From IMG/VR virus record IMGVR_UViG_3300035703_000049, positions 1-64,000 of that record: 64,000 nucleotides of DNA; one strand, written 5' to 3'. The translations under genes and the position numbers were made by a program. This document shows, in pieces, positions 8,846 through 17,580 of the stretch; positions within the stretch are counted from its first letter, which is position 1, and every line of letters begins with the position of its first letter. This DNA comes from a virus. The notes under the pieces are model-generated. The model worked only from the letters and a program-made list of their open reading frames with translations, was not told the origin of the DNA and did not search any database.

Positions 8846-9401
8846 CTGCTATAGGAAATTCTTTATCTAAAGATATAATTTTGGCAACCCAAGTATGCCA
8901 TAACGGCGCATAGTGAGTCTTAGTTTTATTTAATGGCCATCTATCCGGATAATCTATGTAAGGATGCAAATCATAAAATGACATATGTGTTAATGATACA
9001 TTATACTTTGCACAAATATCTTTCATTTTTTGAACTTGATTCTTAAAATTTTGTAAGCACCAATTTTCATCATATTTTTCCATCAAGTTAATTCTATCTT
9101 TTGTAGTAGGAAGTATTTGTCGAAATCCATTTTGCTCTTTAAGTTCAAATCTTCTCCAATTAGGCCATAACACATAAATTTTATTTGGTTTATAGTGAGG
9201 AATGATTTCCTCACTCATTCTTACAAGTTGATCTGCGGAGGATCCTCTAATTCCTAAATTTATTAAATTTAATAATGCAGGCCATGCTTCGTGTTCCTCA
9301 ACTCCCCATCCCCATGTATGACTATCACCAATTGCAAAATTTTTATCTTCAATTGGAAATTGCCTAGTATTGTAGTTGAAAATCATATTATTAAATTCCA
9401 A
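8838..9401 (-). CDS. SGNH/GDSL-like hydrolase (187 aa)
   Basis: SGNH enzymes are serine esterases or acetyl-hydrolases, often acting on acylated sugars. Block I is seen as FAIGDSHTWG with the nucleophile S27, block II as the glycine in NLGIRGSS (G50-G53), block III as PNW with N81, and a C-terminal histidine near H163 in THYAP. The Asp normally three residues before that His is not evident, so activity is uncertain. It lies between two radical-SAM genes with overlaps of 19 and 8 bases. It could remove or add an acyl group on the product of the cassette. Confidence 0.65.
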   Translation of the reverse strand: MEFNNMIFNYNTRQFPIEDKNFAIGDSHTWGWGVEEHEAWPALLNLINLGIRGSSADQLVRMSEEIIPHYKPNKIYVLWPNWRRFELKEQNGFRQILPTTKDRINLMEKYDENWCLQNFKNQVQKMKDICAKYNVSLTHMSFYDLHPYIDYPDRWPLNKTKTHYAPLWHTWVAKIISLDKEFPIADE

Positions 9402-10525
9402 ATTTCTAAATGACTATCAGAAAATGATTGTTTCCTATATTCATCACTTTTTAAAATTCGTTCTTTAAAAATAGATAACATATTTTTCCCTGGAAGTTCC
9501 ATAAATTTAATAACAGAGTTAATTTTATTTTTATTTTGGCATTGCTTCATACGTTCACTGTAAATATATTTTACATTGTCTGGTAAGTTACGCAAGTTAA
9601 ACATTGGTGGTTCATGCAAGATATTATAATGTATATCAGTTATACCTTGCTCGAGAATCCAAGCTTCTGTTTCAGGCCAATAGTAAGAATTTTGAATATT
9701 AAATGTAGTACAAACTTGTAACTTATAAGAACTATCGATTGCTTTACGTATCACTTCTTGTGTTTCATTCCATCTAGCACCGTACCTTTGATATTCAAAA
9801 CGTTTACCAGTATCATCAATACTAAAAGCTATTTCAACTTTTTTGAAGTGTTTCCAAAGATTATTTCGTACCGGCCATATTGTTCCATTAGTATTATAAT
9901 GTATATCAATTTTAGAAGAATACCCTTTTTCAACTAATTTTTCTAATAAATCAAAATGTTCATTAATTAAAAATGGTTCGCCCCCTGTAAATTCTAAATA
10001 TTCAATATGTGGCAACGCATCTTCAAGTGCTTCCCACCAACTAGGTATCTTACGAGGCCATTGACCTTGCTTTAGTTGCTGTAATGCAAGTTCATTATTT
10101 CCATTAGCAATATCAATTTCTTCTTGAGCCCACTTACTACTACTCCAACTACCACATATACGACATTTTAAATTACAAATGTTTCCAAGTTTTAGATCTA
10201 GAAAAATGGGAGTTACATCTGTTTCCTTATATCTAATTTTTACATCTTTTAGTTTAACAAATGTAGCTTTACGTTTGCTCATTCTTCCAATAATTGATTC
10301 TTCTTGCCAACACATGTTACATCCTTTTGGTTTTTCACCTGCTAGAAATTGTTGACGCAAGTTCCTCATATAATCGCTATGTTGTGCATCATGAATAGAA
10401 TGTCCGTTATGAACACTAATTCCAGGTATACTTTCATTATATAAGCAACATGGGCGATAAGTTCCCATTGGTGTAACTTCCATACTTACCCATGGCAGCA
10501 TACAAATAGTTTTAGGCGTATCCAC
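9383..10525 (-). CDS. Radical SAM protein with N-terminal twitch-like domain (copy 2)
   Basis: The radical-SAM motif CNLKCRIC has C117, C121 and C124. The upstream cysteine domain has CMLPW (C8), CC (C26, C27) and CNMC (C69, C72), like copies 1 and 3. FTGGEPF provides the GGE motif, and DDTGKRFEYQRYG matches the shared post-GGE block. At 380 residues it is the shortest of the five twitch-type paralogues, being shorter at both ends. It overlaps the next radical-SAM gene upstream by 14 bases. The substrate cannot be deduced. Confidence 0.88.
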   Translation of the reverse strand: MDTPKTICMLPWVSMEVTPMGTYRPCCLYNESIPGISVHNGHSIHDAQHSDYMRNLRQQFLAGEKPKGCNMCWQEESIIGRMSKRKATFVKLKDVKIRYKETDVTPIFLDLKLGNICNLKCRICGSWSSSKWAQEEIDIANGNNELALQQLKQGQWPRKIPSWWEALEDALPHIEYLEFTGGEPFLINEHFDLLEKLVEKGYSSKIDIHYNTNGTIWPVRNNLWKHFKKVEIAFSIDDTGKRFEYQRYGARWNETQEVIRKAIDSSYKLQVCTTFNIQNSYYWPETEAWILEQGITDIHYNILHEPPMFNLRNLPDNVKYIYSERMKQCQNKNKINSVIKFMELPGKNMLSIFKERILKSDEYRKQSFSDSHLEIWNLII

Positions 10526-11822
10526 GCAAATCTCCGTATTCTAGAAATACATCCTCAAACTTTTCCTTACGAAGAGAATCTAATTGATCTGTAATTAAGA
10601 AAAATTGTTTGAGAGTATTGCTGTTATCATTACTGTTTATAAAATTAATTAATCCTTGATACCCGCTAGTTGCCCGTGTTAAGTGATCTTTATCTTTTAA
10701 CCATTCTAGTGTGCTTTGTATTTTAGAGATAGCAATATCTTTATACTTCTTTGGTAGTATATCTGATCTATAATACAATGGACTATGTAGAATGTTTATA
10801 TTAAAATCTTGTGCTTTGATAAACCCGCGTTCTGTCCAATCTCTATGAAAATCCGTAATGTGTAACAAATTAAAAACATTAACAGTTGCACTTATATAGA
10901 AATCTACGTTAGGACAAATTTGCAACATCTCTTTACGGTTATCCTCAATGTCTGTCCATATTGTACCTTTACGCATATATTCAGCACGCGAACCCATCGC
11001 ATCTAAACTAGCACCAACACTAACGCTGTCAAATTTTTTCCACCACTCTAATACGTTTTGTTTTTTAAACTTAAGTTCACTGAAGTTAGTATTGTATATC
11101 AAACGAACATTTGTACGATTGTTTTCCACTAACCACTTAAGCAGCTTGTAATGCTCTTCCATAATAAGAGGCTCGCCGCCAGCAAAATAAATTTGTTCAA
11201 TGTATGGAAGATGTGGTTGCATTTGTTCCCAAATGTCATCTTTATTTTTACCAGCATGTAAAAACTTGTTATGTCCTATTTTTTCAACACCGTATAATGC
11301 GGCTTTGTCTTCCCACCAATTGCTGCTAAAATTAGGTCCGCAATAACGACATTTAAAGTTACATATGTTGCTAAAGCGAACGTCCCAATACCTTATCTTA
11401 AATTTTGGATTAGTGCCATCTTCTGTTGTTGCACTTACATCTTTAATATGATGACCAAAGTGTTTGTTACTGCTGTTACGCATACTAAACAATCCAACTT
11501 TTTCATCATCATAGCAGCGTTTGCATTCAGCACAAGGTTTATCTTGTAACATATTGCGTCTTACAGTTTTATACTGCTCGTTATTCCAAACAGTTTCCAT
11601 TGAATCTTTTTGAAGATTACCAACTGGTATATTTGACATACAACATAAAAAAGCTTCGCCTGTTGGCCAACCATGCATATGCAACCAAGGCAACATACAA
11701 AAATGTTTGCTTTCAATTAAGTTGTATTTTTCTTCTTCGCTTAAATCATCTAATGAGATATTGATAGGAATACGAGAACCATAGTTATAAGTTTCGTAGT
11801 ACTTTTTTATTTCATCACTCAT
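10512..11822 (-). CDS. Radical SAM protein with N-terminal twitch-like domain (copy 3)
   Basis: The start is placed at 11822 because this ATG overlaps the upstream stop as ATGA; the frame stays open 10 codons further. Radical-SAM cysteines are C154, C158 and C161 in CNFKCRYCGP. Auxiliary cysteines are C42 (CMLPW), C60/C61, and a CxxCxxC run C97, C100, C103. FAGGEPL is the GGE motif, and DAMGSRAEYMRKG is the shared downstream block. Before the cysteine domain it has about 40 extra residues, acidic and with a YNYGSRIP stretch, not present in copies 1 and 2. It belongs with them to the CC subgroup. Confidence 0.88.
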   Translation of the reverse strand: MSDEIKKYYETYNYGSRIPINISLDDLSEEEKYNLIESKHFCMLPWLHMHGWPTGEAFLCCMSNIPVGNLQKDSMETVWNNEQYKTVRRNMLQDKPCAECKRCYDDEKVGLFSMRNSSNKHFGHHIKDVSATTEDGTNPKFKIRYWDVRFSNICNFKCRYCGPNFSSNWWEDKAALYGVEKIGHNKFLHAGKNKDDIWEQMQPHLPYIEQIYFAGGEPLIMEEHYKLLKWLVENNRTNVRLIYNTNFSELKFKKQNVLEWWKKFDSVSVGASLDAMGSRAEYMRKGTIWTDIEDNRKEMLQICPNVDFYISATVNVFNLLHITDFHRDWTERGFIKAQDFNINILHSPLYYRSDILPKKYKDIAISKIQSTLEWLKDKDHLTRATSGYQGLINFINSNDNSNTLKQFFLITDQLDSLRKEKFEDVFLEYGDLRGYA

Positions 11823-13141
11823 ATATCTAACCATTCTGCAATTTCTGGACAAGATGCTTTGACATCTTTCGTGCGACGACTATCATATTGCCTTAAAAAG
11901 TTTTTTAAATCTATTTTTAATTTATCAGTTGGGCTTGCACCATCATGTGCTACTGTTACTGTTCTTAGATAGTTAGCTAGTCTCGCTACGTGGTCTTTTT
12001 CCATATTGTGTAGCAATTCATGACCATTTTCATCTAGCCAACGCTCTAGAGAACGAGCAGCTTGATATCGCATACCTTCTGGTAATACTGTTACGCTTTG
12101 AAAACTTGGGAAACGTAATATGTTTAACGTAAAAGTTAAACTATCACGTCCATATAGTTGCTTAAAATACAAACACCAATCTAAGAAATTAGTAATTTCC
12201 ATAATACTTAATACACTTGGTGTGCCCATAACATGTAACCCACGTAGCTTTGCTTCTTTAACTAATCGATGCATATTGTTGGTCCACTGTTCCCAATCCA
12301 TGCCGTCACGTATATATTCAGCTCTATGTGCTATTGCTTCTGCACTTGTATAAATGTCTAACGCTTCAACATCATGACTTAATTGTATTAGTTTATCGAT
12401 AAGTTCTGTCTTTGCACATAAGTTAGTATTGATTGCTAACCGCGTCTTGCTCTTTCCTTTATTTGCTTTATACCAATCAACAAGTCGCCATGTCTCTGAG
12501 GACATAAGCGGTTCTCCCCCGGTAATTCGTAATTCGTCGAGGGTTGCATGGAGGTTTGATTCCCACCATTTGAAGAATGCTTCGACATACGGATTTGTCT
12601 CTCCAATCTTATATAACTGGCTACCGTTATGATTATGAGTGAAATGGTTCCTACCATCGGTAACCAAGTCTGTATATGGTCCATTGTTGTTTATATCCTT
12701 TGCCCATGTTGTTGAAAATGCTGGATTACAATAGCTACACGCAAAGTTGCAAGTGCGGTCAAAGCTGATCTCAAGCGTTTTAAGATTAACGTCCTGCTCG
12801 TACGGCATTTGACTAGCATATAGTAAATCTGTCTGGTTATAAATTTTACTTTTATATACGCGATCGCTTATTGTTCCAGCATCCTCTAGTTTCCAACAAT
12901 ACTCACAACCTGATGGGCGTTTGCCTAGTTGCATTTGTTGGCGCTGTTGTTTCTTTTCGATTGTGTTATGTATAGCACTTGGATTGTTTTTAATTGTATC
13001 CAAATTAATCTTATGAGCTGGCGGATGATGACAGCTTGTAGTCATTCCACTACCTAACCAAATAGTAGCGTTGTACCACTTAGCTGCACAAAAACTTGGA
13101 CTTATTTCATCTAATATCTTTTTAGTCTCTTCATTATCCAT
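11819..13141 (-). CDS. Radical SAM protein with variant N-terminal domain (copy 4)
   Basis: The start at 13141 is chosen because it gives an 8-base overlap with the gene upstream; the frame is open for 28 more codons. Radical-SAM cysteines are C131, C135 and C138 in CNFACSYCNP. The N-terminal cysteine domain differs from copies 1-3: CAAKW (C18) is followed by SCHHPPAH (C37, H38, H39) instead of a CC pair, then CEYC (C79, C82). ITGGEPL is the GGE motif, and EAIAHRAEYIRDG the shared block. NPSAIHNT and ISDRVYKS are nearly identical in copy 5, so the two form a second subgroup with possible Cys/His ligation of an auxiliary cluster. Confidence 0.88.
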   Translation of the reverse strand: MDNEETKKILDEISPSFCAAKWYNATIWLGSGMTTSCHHPPAHKINLDTIKNNPSAIHNTIEKKQQRQQMQLGKRPSGCEYCWKLEDAGTISDRVYKSKIYNQTDLLYASQMPYEQDVNLKTLEISFDRTCNFACSYCNPAFSTTWAKDINNNGPYTDLVTDGRNHFTHNHNGSQLYKIGETNPYVEAFFKWWESNLHATLDELRITGGEPLMSSETWRLVDWYKANKGKSKTRLAINTNLCAKTELIDKLIQLSHDVEALDIYTSAEAIAHRAEYIRDGMDWEQWTNNMHRLVKEAKLRGLHVMGTPSVLSIMEITNFLDWCLYFKQLYGRDSLTFTLNILRFPSFQSVTVLPEGMRYQAARSLERWLDENGHELLHNMEKDHVARLANYLRTVTVAHDGASPTDKLKIDLKNFLRQYDSRRTKDVKASCPEIAEWLDI

Positions 13142-13553
13142 GTAATATTGCCATATCTCTTGATAGTATAAACAATGGTTTTTGAATTTTAAATTTAAAT
13201 ACACCCTTAAACGCCATAAATCCACCAGTACCGGTTATGATTTGATTGTCATTTGTAGTGTATGTACCAAGTTCATCTATTTCAGGCCAAAAATCAAAAC
13301 CTCTATGGTCTATACGTTTAATTATCACTGCTAAATCTTCAATAATTTGTCCGTTTACAACTTTAGTATCATTTCGTTCTTTATTTAGAAATTCAATATC
13401 AAAACAACGATTTTGTAACGTAAGTATAAATGGGATGACAGTTCGTTCTTTTAAATCAATTGTTTGACTTTGATCTGATGTTGTAATTTTAATTAATGGA
13501 CATTTATTAGGCAAACAAATTGGTTCTAAAGTAATTTCAATTTTTTCACCCAT
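13134..13553 (-). CDS. Beta-rich hypothetical protein, related to the 60028 gene
   Basis: A 139-residue protein with alternating hydrophobic strands and no catalytic motif that I recognise. It resembles the protein at 60028-60495: both begin with a short beta stretch followed by CP or PCC and (I/L)xKI or CKII, contain NGQIIED/NGKIIRD, continue with a strand ending GFDF/YDFENLIW, and finish with a (T/G)GxGGF or GPNGSF turn before an aromatic strand. Both sit between carbohydrate or radical enzyme genes. A small beta-sandwich module that binds or carries the modified substrate is possible but not shown. It overlaps its neighbours by 8 bases on each side. Confidence 0.55.
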   Translation of the reverse strand: MGEKIEITLEPICLPNKCPLIKITTSDQSQTIDLKERTVIPFILTLQNRCFDIEFLNKERNDTKVVNGQIIEDLAVIIKRIDHRGFDFWPEIDELGTYTTNDNQIITGTGGFMAFKGVFKFKIQKPLFILSRDMAILHG

Positions 13554-15006
13554 GTATGCCTCCTTGATTGTTTATCATCTTCATGTGTCCATCGACCATA
13601 TTTTCAAAATCACTAATGAAATCTAATTCCTTGCACAGCTCAACTAATCGCTTAAAGCGTTCAGCTCTTACATTGAAAGTGTTTTCGGGATACTTGTTAC
13701 TTACCCAATTATAAGTTTGGTATCCGTTAACTATATGCTGTTCTATTTCTAATTCCTCAAGCATCTTAGGACTAGTTGATGGCGTGCCATCAAGTAACTG
13801 AAATACCCCAGTTGGAATAATTTGAAGCATTTGATCTTTAGCTAAATGTTTATATTTCTTTATGAGATTAAGAGTGTCCTCATAATCTTGTTCTGTCTCA
13901 GTTGGATACCCTACAAACATAAACCAACTTTGTTTAATATTATTATTAAACAATTGATACGTACAATAATCAATATCAGCATTACTAAACTTTTTACCCA
14001 TGTGATCTCGTACTGATTCGCTACCGCTTTCAATTCCTATCTGCACACGATAAGCGCCACCTTTTGCCATTAATTTGAAATCATTTTTAGGCATTTGATT
14101 TTGAGGACGACAAATAAGTTGTCCTCTGTATTTTATAGTATATGGAATTTCTTCTGCTAGTTTTGTGTTCATAGCACGTAATTCTTTAGTATTGCCATTA
14201 ATCAAACTATCAGTAAATCTAAAATATTTAAAGTTATAGTTCTTATAATAATGTATCAATTCTTCTGCAACTCTTGTACCATTTCTATAACGAAATTTTG
14301 GCCAGTGTTTTCCTATATCACAAAACGTACATTTACGTACACATCCTTTACTAGCTGTAATTGGTATAGCAAAGTATTCATCATCAAGATCATGCATATA
14401 AGAACTAAGATTATAATCACTAAAGTCAGGTAGTGGGACTACATCTAGTTCGTTATTTGTTAACTGTGGTATTTGTACAACACCTGTTAAATTGTTTTTA
14501 ATTACATCAACAATTGCTTTTTCGCCTTCACCAAGAACAACCACATCTGCAATACCAGAATCAAGCATAAGTTGATACCAATTGCTTTGCCATTGTGATT
14601 GATATACATTTGTTCCTTGACCACCTAGTACAATTTTCTTAGCAGGGTTTTCTTGCTTAATAAAATACGCTAAATCCTCTGCTGCACGCTGACTATCTTT
14701 AGTAAACACGCTAATACCAATATAAGGAATATTTGTTTGTGCTATTACTTTTGCATGTTGATGCATCCAATCTTTATAGTTTTCCCATTCAGTAATATTT
14801 GGTTTTGATATAGGATGTTGCATCCAAGCAATAATTGAATCCGTACTTATCTTAGAGTTAATGAAATCAATATTTAAATCCAATGCTTTAGCGTTAATGC
14901 CGTGTTGCGCTAAACACGCTTTTAATAAAGGCGCGGCCATTGGAGGATTAGTATTAAACATGTATGGAACATGAACTAAAAGTATATCGTGTATTAAGTT
15001 AGGCAT
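13546..15006 (-). CDS. B12-binding-type radical SAM protein
   Basis: Architecture matches the cobalamin-binding radical SAM group: an N-terminal Rossmann-like domain (VHVPYMFNTN, AAPLLKACLAQHGI, then IVLGGQGTN near residue 127) and a radical SAM domain with KGCVRKCTFCDIG (C222, C226, C229). The classical DxHxxG cobalamin motif is not visible, so B12 use is unproven. QIGIESGSE near residue 325 is typical of the family. The ATG at 15006 overlaps the upstream stop by 8 bases; an ATG 24 bases earlier is also possible. It lies among the twitch-type radical-SAM genes and may act on the same product, for example as a methylase or C-C bond enzyme. Confidence 0.85.
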   Translation of the reverse strand: MPNLIHDILLVHVPYMFNTNPPMAAPLLKACLAQHGINAKALDLNIDFINSKISTDSIIAWMQHPISKPNITEWENYKDWMHQHAKVIAQTNIPYIGISVFTKDSQRAAEDLAYFIKQENPAKKIVLGGQGTNVYQSQWQSNWYQLMLDSGIADVVVLGEGEKAIVDVIKNNLTGVVQIPQLTNNELDVVPLPDFSDYNLSSYMHDLDDEYFAIPITASKGCVRKCTFCDIGKHWPKFRYRNGTRVAEELIHYYKNYNFKYFRFTDSLINGNTKELRAMNTKLAEEIPYTIKYRGQLICRPQNQMPKNDFKLMAKGGAYRVQIGIESGSESVRDHMGKKFSNADIDYCTYQLFNNNIKQSWFMFVGYPTETEQDYEDTLNLIKKYKHLAKDQMLQIIPTGVFQLLDGTPSTSPKMLEELEIEQHIVNGYQTYNWVSNKYPENTFNVRAERFKRLVELCKELDFISDFENMVDGHMKMINNQGGIHG

Positions 15007-16357
15007 TTTCTGTCCAATATTTACAATCATCCCAAAACATTTTCATTTCTGGAAACGTATTAAGAAAATTTAAACGGTGTCTTTTATCATGCTCGCTAAA
15101 AAATCTATAAAAGTCCGCTTTTAGCTTTTTATCATCATTGTGCTGTTTCATCATAGCTATAACACGATTCATACGTTGAACTTCATAGTCCTTAAATCCT
15201 TCTAGTTCCTTCATTGGAGTAGCCTGCATCCAGTCTCGGACTTGTTCAAGCTTCCACGCATATGCTTCTGGAAGTATTTGTAAGCTTTGCCAACTTGGAC
15301 TACGCAACAAAGGCGTGTCAAACCACACACGTTGATAACTGAAACTGTGCTTGATACGTAACTGCAATATCCACTCAAGCAATTCTTGTATACCAGGTAC
15401 CACTAAATTATTCATTGTAATGATAAATGTAAGACTATTACGACCTGGTATTTCAGTTAGAAAACGTTCAACATTATTTTGCAACTTCTTAAACTGCAAT
15501 CCAGGTCTAATATACTCCGCTTGATCTCCCCAAGTATCAACACTTACATACTGCATAAAATGCTCTACGTTCTCACCATCACAAATCTTTTTTACATAAT
15601 CAAGATAATGATTAAATAATCCATCATCGACACTAAAGTTTGATGTTACATTTAGGTGTAGATCTGGTTTAGGATTTTCCAATACATAATTAAAAACACG
15701 GTAAGTATTTTTATCAAGTATAGGTTCACCACCAGTCATACGGAAATGTTTTAGTTTCGGATACAAGTCTGGCCACCAACGCCAAAATGCTTCTACATAA
15801 GGGTTAAACTCCCTATTAGGTATTACACGTCTACGACCTTGGAAATGTTCGGGAGCATTATGAGGTACGGAAGTTGGATATGCCCCATACCGTTCTGCCT
15901 GTGCGGCCCATGTGGTGCTAAATTGCGGACTGCAATAACTACAAGCAAGATTACACGCATTACTAAAATTGACTTCAACGTAGTTTGGAATCTCATCTAC
16001 GGTAAACGGTTGATTACGAATTCTATCAAGATGGATAGCAGCCCAAGGCTCGCCGCTACGATAATGCCGGTCACTAAGGTTACCAGTCCGCTCGATATTC
16101 CAACAATAATTACATTCGTCACACTTAATTCCATTAAGCATTTCCTTTCTACGTTCTTTTTTATAAGGCGTGTTGTGCAAAGCACTAGGGTTAGAATCTA
16201 ATAAACTTGCATCAATTTCATGCAGTGGTGGGTGATAACAACTGTTGGTTAATCCGTTAGTTAGATGAAGACTAACTTGTTGCCACTTAGCAAGACACAA
16301 TGCATCACCAAGTTCTGCTTTCATCTTTTCTGCATCATTTAAAAAATCACTGCCCAT
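14999..16357 (-). CDS. Radical SAM protein with variant N-terminal domain (copy 5)
   Basis: Radical-SAM cysteines are C135, C139 and C142 in CNLACSYCSP. The N-terminal domain has CLAKW (C21), SCYHPPLH (C40, H42) and CDECNYC (C79, C82, C85). The second-subgroup signature NPSALHNT and LSDRHYRS matches copy 4 nearly residue for residue, so the two probably arose by duplication. MTGGEPI is the GGE motif, and DTWGDQAEYIRPG the shared block. At 452 residues it is the longest twitch-type copy. It overlaps the GT-like gene upstream by 11 bases. The substrate is unknown. Confidence 0.88.
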   Translation of the reverse strand: MGSDFLNDAEKMKAELGDALCLAKWQQVSLHLTNGLTNSCYHPPLHEIDASLLDSNPSALHNTPYKKERRKEMLNGIKCDECNYCWNIERTGNLSDRHYRSGEPWAAIHLDRIRNQPFTVDEIPNYVEVNFSNACNLACSYCSPQFSTTWAAQAERYGAYPTSVPHNAPEHFQGRRRVIPNREFNPYVEAFWRWWPDLYPKLKHFRMTGGEPILDKNTYRVFNYVLENPKPDLHLNVTSNFSVDDGLFNHYLDYVKKICDGENVEHFMQYVSVDTWGDQAEYIRPGLQFKKLQNNVERFLTEIPGRNSLTFIITMNNLVVPGIQELLEWILQLRIKHSFSYQRVWFDTPLLRSPSWQSLQILPEAYAWKLEQVRDWMQATPMKELEGFKDYEVQRMNRVIAMMKQHNDDKKLKADFYRFFSEHDKRHRLNFLNTFPEMKMFWDDCKYWTENA

Positions 16358-17258
16358 CTAATATCATTATACCTTTGTTTTTATGCGGGGTTGCATACTT
16401 TTTAAAAAAACTACTAAAATTTGAATCATCATAGATGATATCTAAACCAAGCTTTATACTAAGTTGATCACCAAAAAATTCAAAATCTCTAGCTTCAACA
16501 TATTCATGGTGTATTAAATGATCGTTAAAAACTTTCTTTAATTCATCAAAATCATGTACTAACTTGTGATCCCAATTATCAAACATAGTCAAGTGTGTTC
16601 CCATGCGAGCACCTAACATTGCCCAATCTCCGTATTCAACATCACTTCCAATGTTATGCCATATGCTTAAATTACGCATGTTGCCAAGACTTACTCTTGT
16701 TTGGAAATCCATTAAGCTTGGTTTAACTCCTCGATCTAAGCACATCTTAACACCTTCACGAAAACCAGCACGCCATGCATGATAAGGAGATTGATTTGGA
16801 TATGTTTTGCTCCACACATCATTCATTGCTATATACCCATCGTTCCAACAAAATTCAACTGCTGTATGATCTTCACCCAAGCTTGCTTCATGGGTACGCA
16901 TATTGTTTATGAACGTTTTAGTCCAACAACTTAAACCGCCATTGCCGTATGTAAGTCCATTTATAATATTGTAAGCTTTCCAACGGAAAACATAATTTTT
17001 ATTAGTTTCATTTAATATTAATTGCTGATCAAAAAATTTTGGTTCAGGAAAGTTATCCCCATCAACTAAAACAAAACGTTCAGTATCGCTTGCTGCGGCT
17101 GCTGCTTTATGCGCTGCATCGCTGCCCTTGACTCCATCTACACGTTTAGCCCACGGAACCATAGCAGATATTTTAGCCCAAAATTCTTCTTTTCGAGGTT
17201 CATCATATGACAAATAAATGCAGTCTAAATCTGCAATATCAACTATCTCTTCTTTCAT
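16347..17258 (-). CDS. GT-A-like glycosyltransferase with DxD motif
   Basis: The N-terminus starts with an I(Y/F)LSYDEP strand-loop, then PWAKRVDGVKG, a KAAAAASD helix and FVLVDGDNF with D66-G-D68, which fits the metal-binding DxD of GT-A nucleotide-sugar transferases. A second half with WRAGFREGVKM and HNIGSDVEYG is shared with the protein at 5082-6389. The ATG at 17258 is preferred because GAGG is spaced five bases upstream; an ATG at 17273 is also possible. This is the only member of the pair with an intact DxD, so it is the likely active enzyme. Donor and acceptor are unknown. Confidence 0.7.
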   Translation of the reverse strand: MKEEIVDIADLDCIYLSYDEPRKEEFWAKISAMVPWAKRVDGVKGSDAAHKAAAAASDTERFVLVDGDNFPEPKFFDQQLILNETNKNYVFRWKAYNIINGLTYGNGGLSCWTKTFINNMRTHEASLGEDHTAVEFCWNDGYIAMNDVWSKTYPNQSPYHAWRAGFREGVKMCLDRGVKPSLMDFQTRVSLGNMRNLSIWHNIGSDVEYGDWAMLGARMGTHLTMFDNWDHKLVHDFDELKKVFNDHLIHHEYVEARDFEFFGDQLSIKLGLDIIYDDSNFSSFFKKYATPHKNKGIMILDGQ

Positions 17259-17580
17259 CCCATCCTCGTTCATTACCTATAATAAGCATATTACCTTTTG
17301 TAGTGTACCAAGTTGTACCTTCAACTAATGGTAACTTTTTTAAACGTATTCTTGGTATTTCTTCTAATTTTCCGTTAACAACTTTTAATTTTTTATGTTG
17401 TATATTTTGATTATATTGTTCTCTAGTTATTTCTATCCAAGGTTTATCAGTATCTTCAAATGTCCAACCATCAACTATATTGGTATCAGGATCATACGTT
17501 AATTTTATAACTATTGGTTTTGATACAGGCGCTTTATATTCAGCTAGAGCTTGTAACAAATTTTTGGTAGTTTCGTTCAT
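17239..17580 (-). CDS. Hypothetical protein of the radical-SAM/GT operon (113 aa)
   Basis: I do not recognise a function. The coding part starts at about 17580 (MNETTKNLL); ATG codons at 17592-17595 and one at 17655 are alternatives, but the last would add a hydrophobic stretch encoded inside the upstream gene. The body contains short predicted beta strands (PIVIKLTYD, KLKVVNGKLEEI) and a WIEITREQY segment like those in many small phage structural or accessory proteins. It overlaps both neighbouring glycosyltransferase-like genes, so it belongs to the same transcript. Confidence 0.5.
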   Translation of the reverse strand: MNETTKNLLQALAEYKAPVSKPIVIKLTYDPDTNIVDGWTFEDTDKPWIEITREQYNQNIQHKKLKVVNGKLEEIPRIRLKKLPLVEGTTWYTTKGNMLIIGNERGWDERRDS

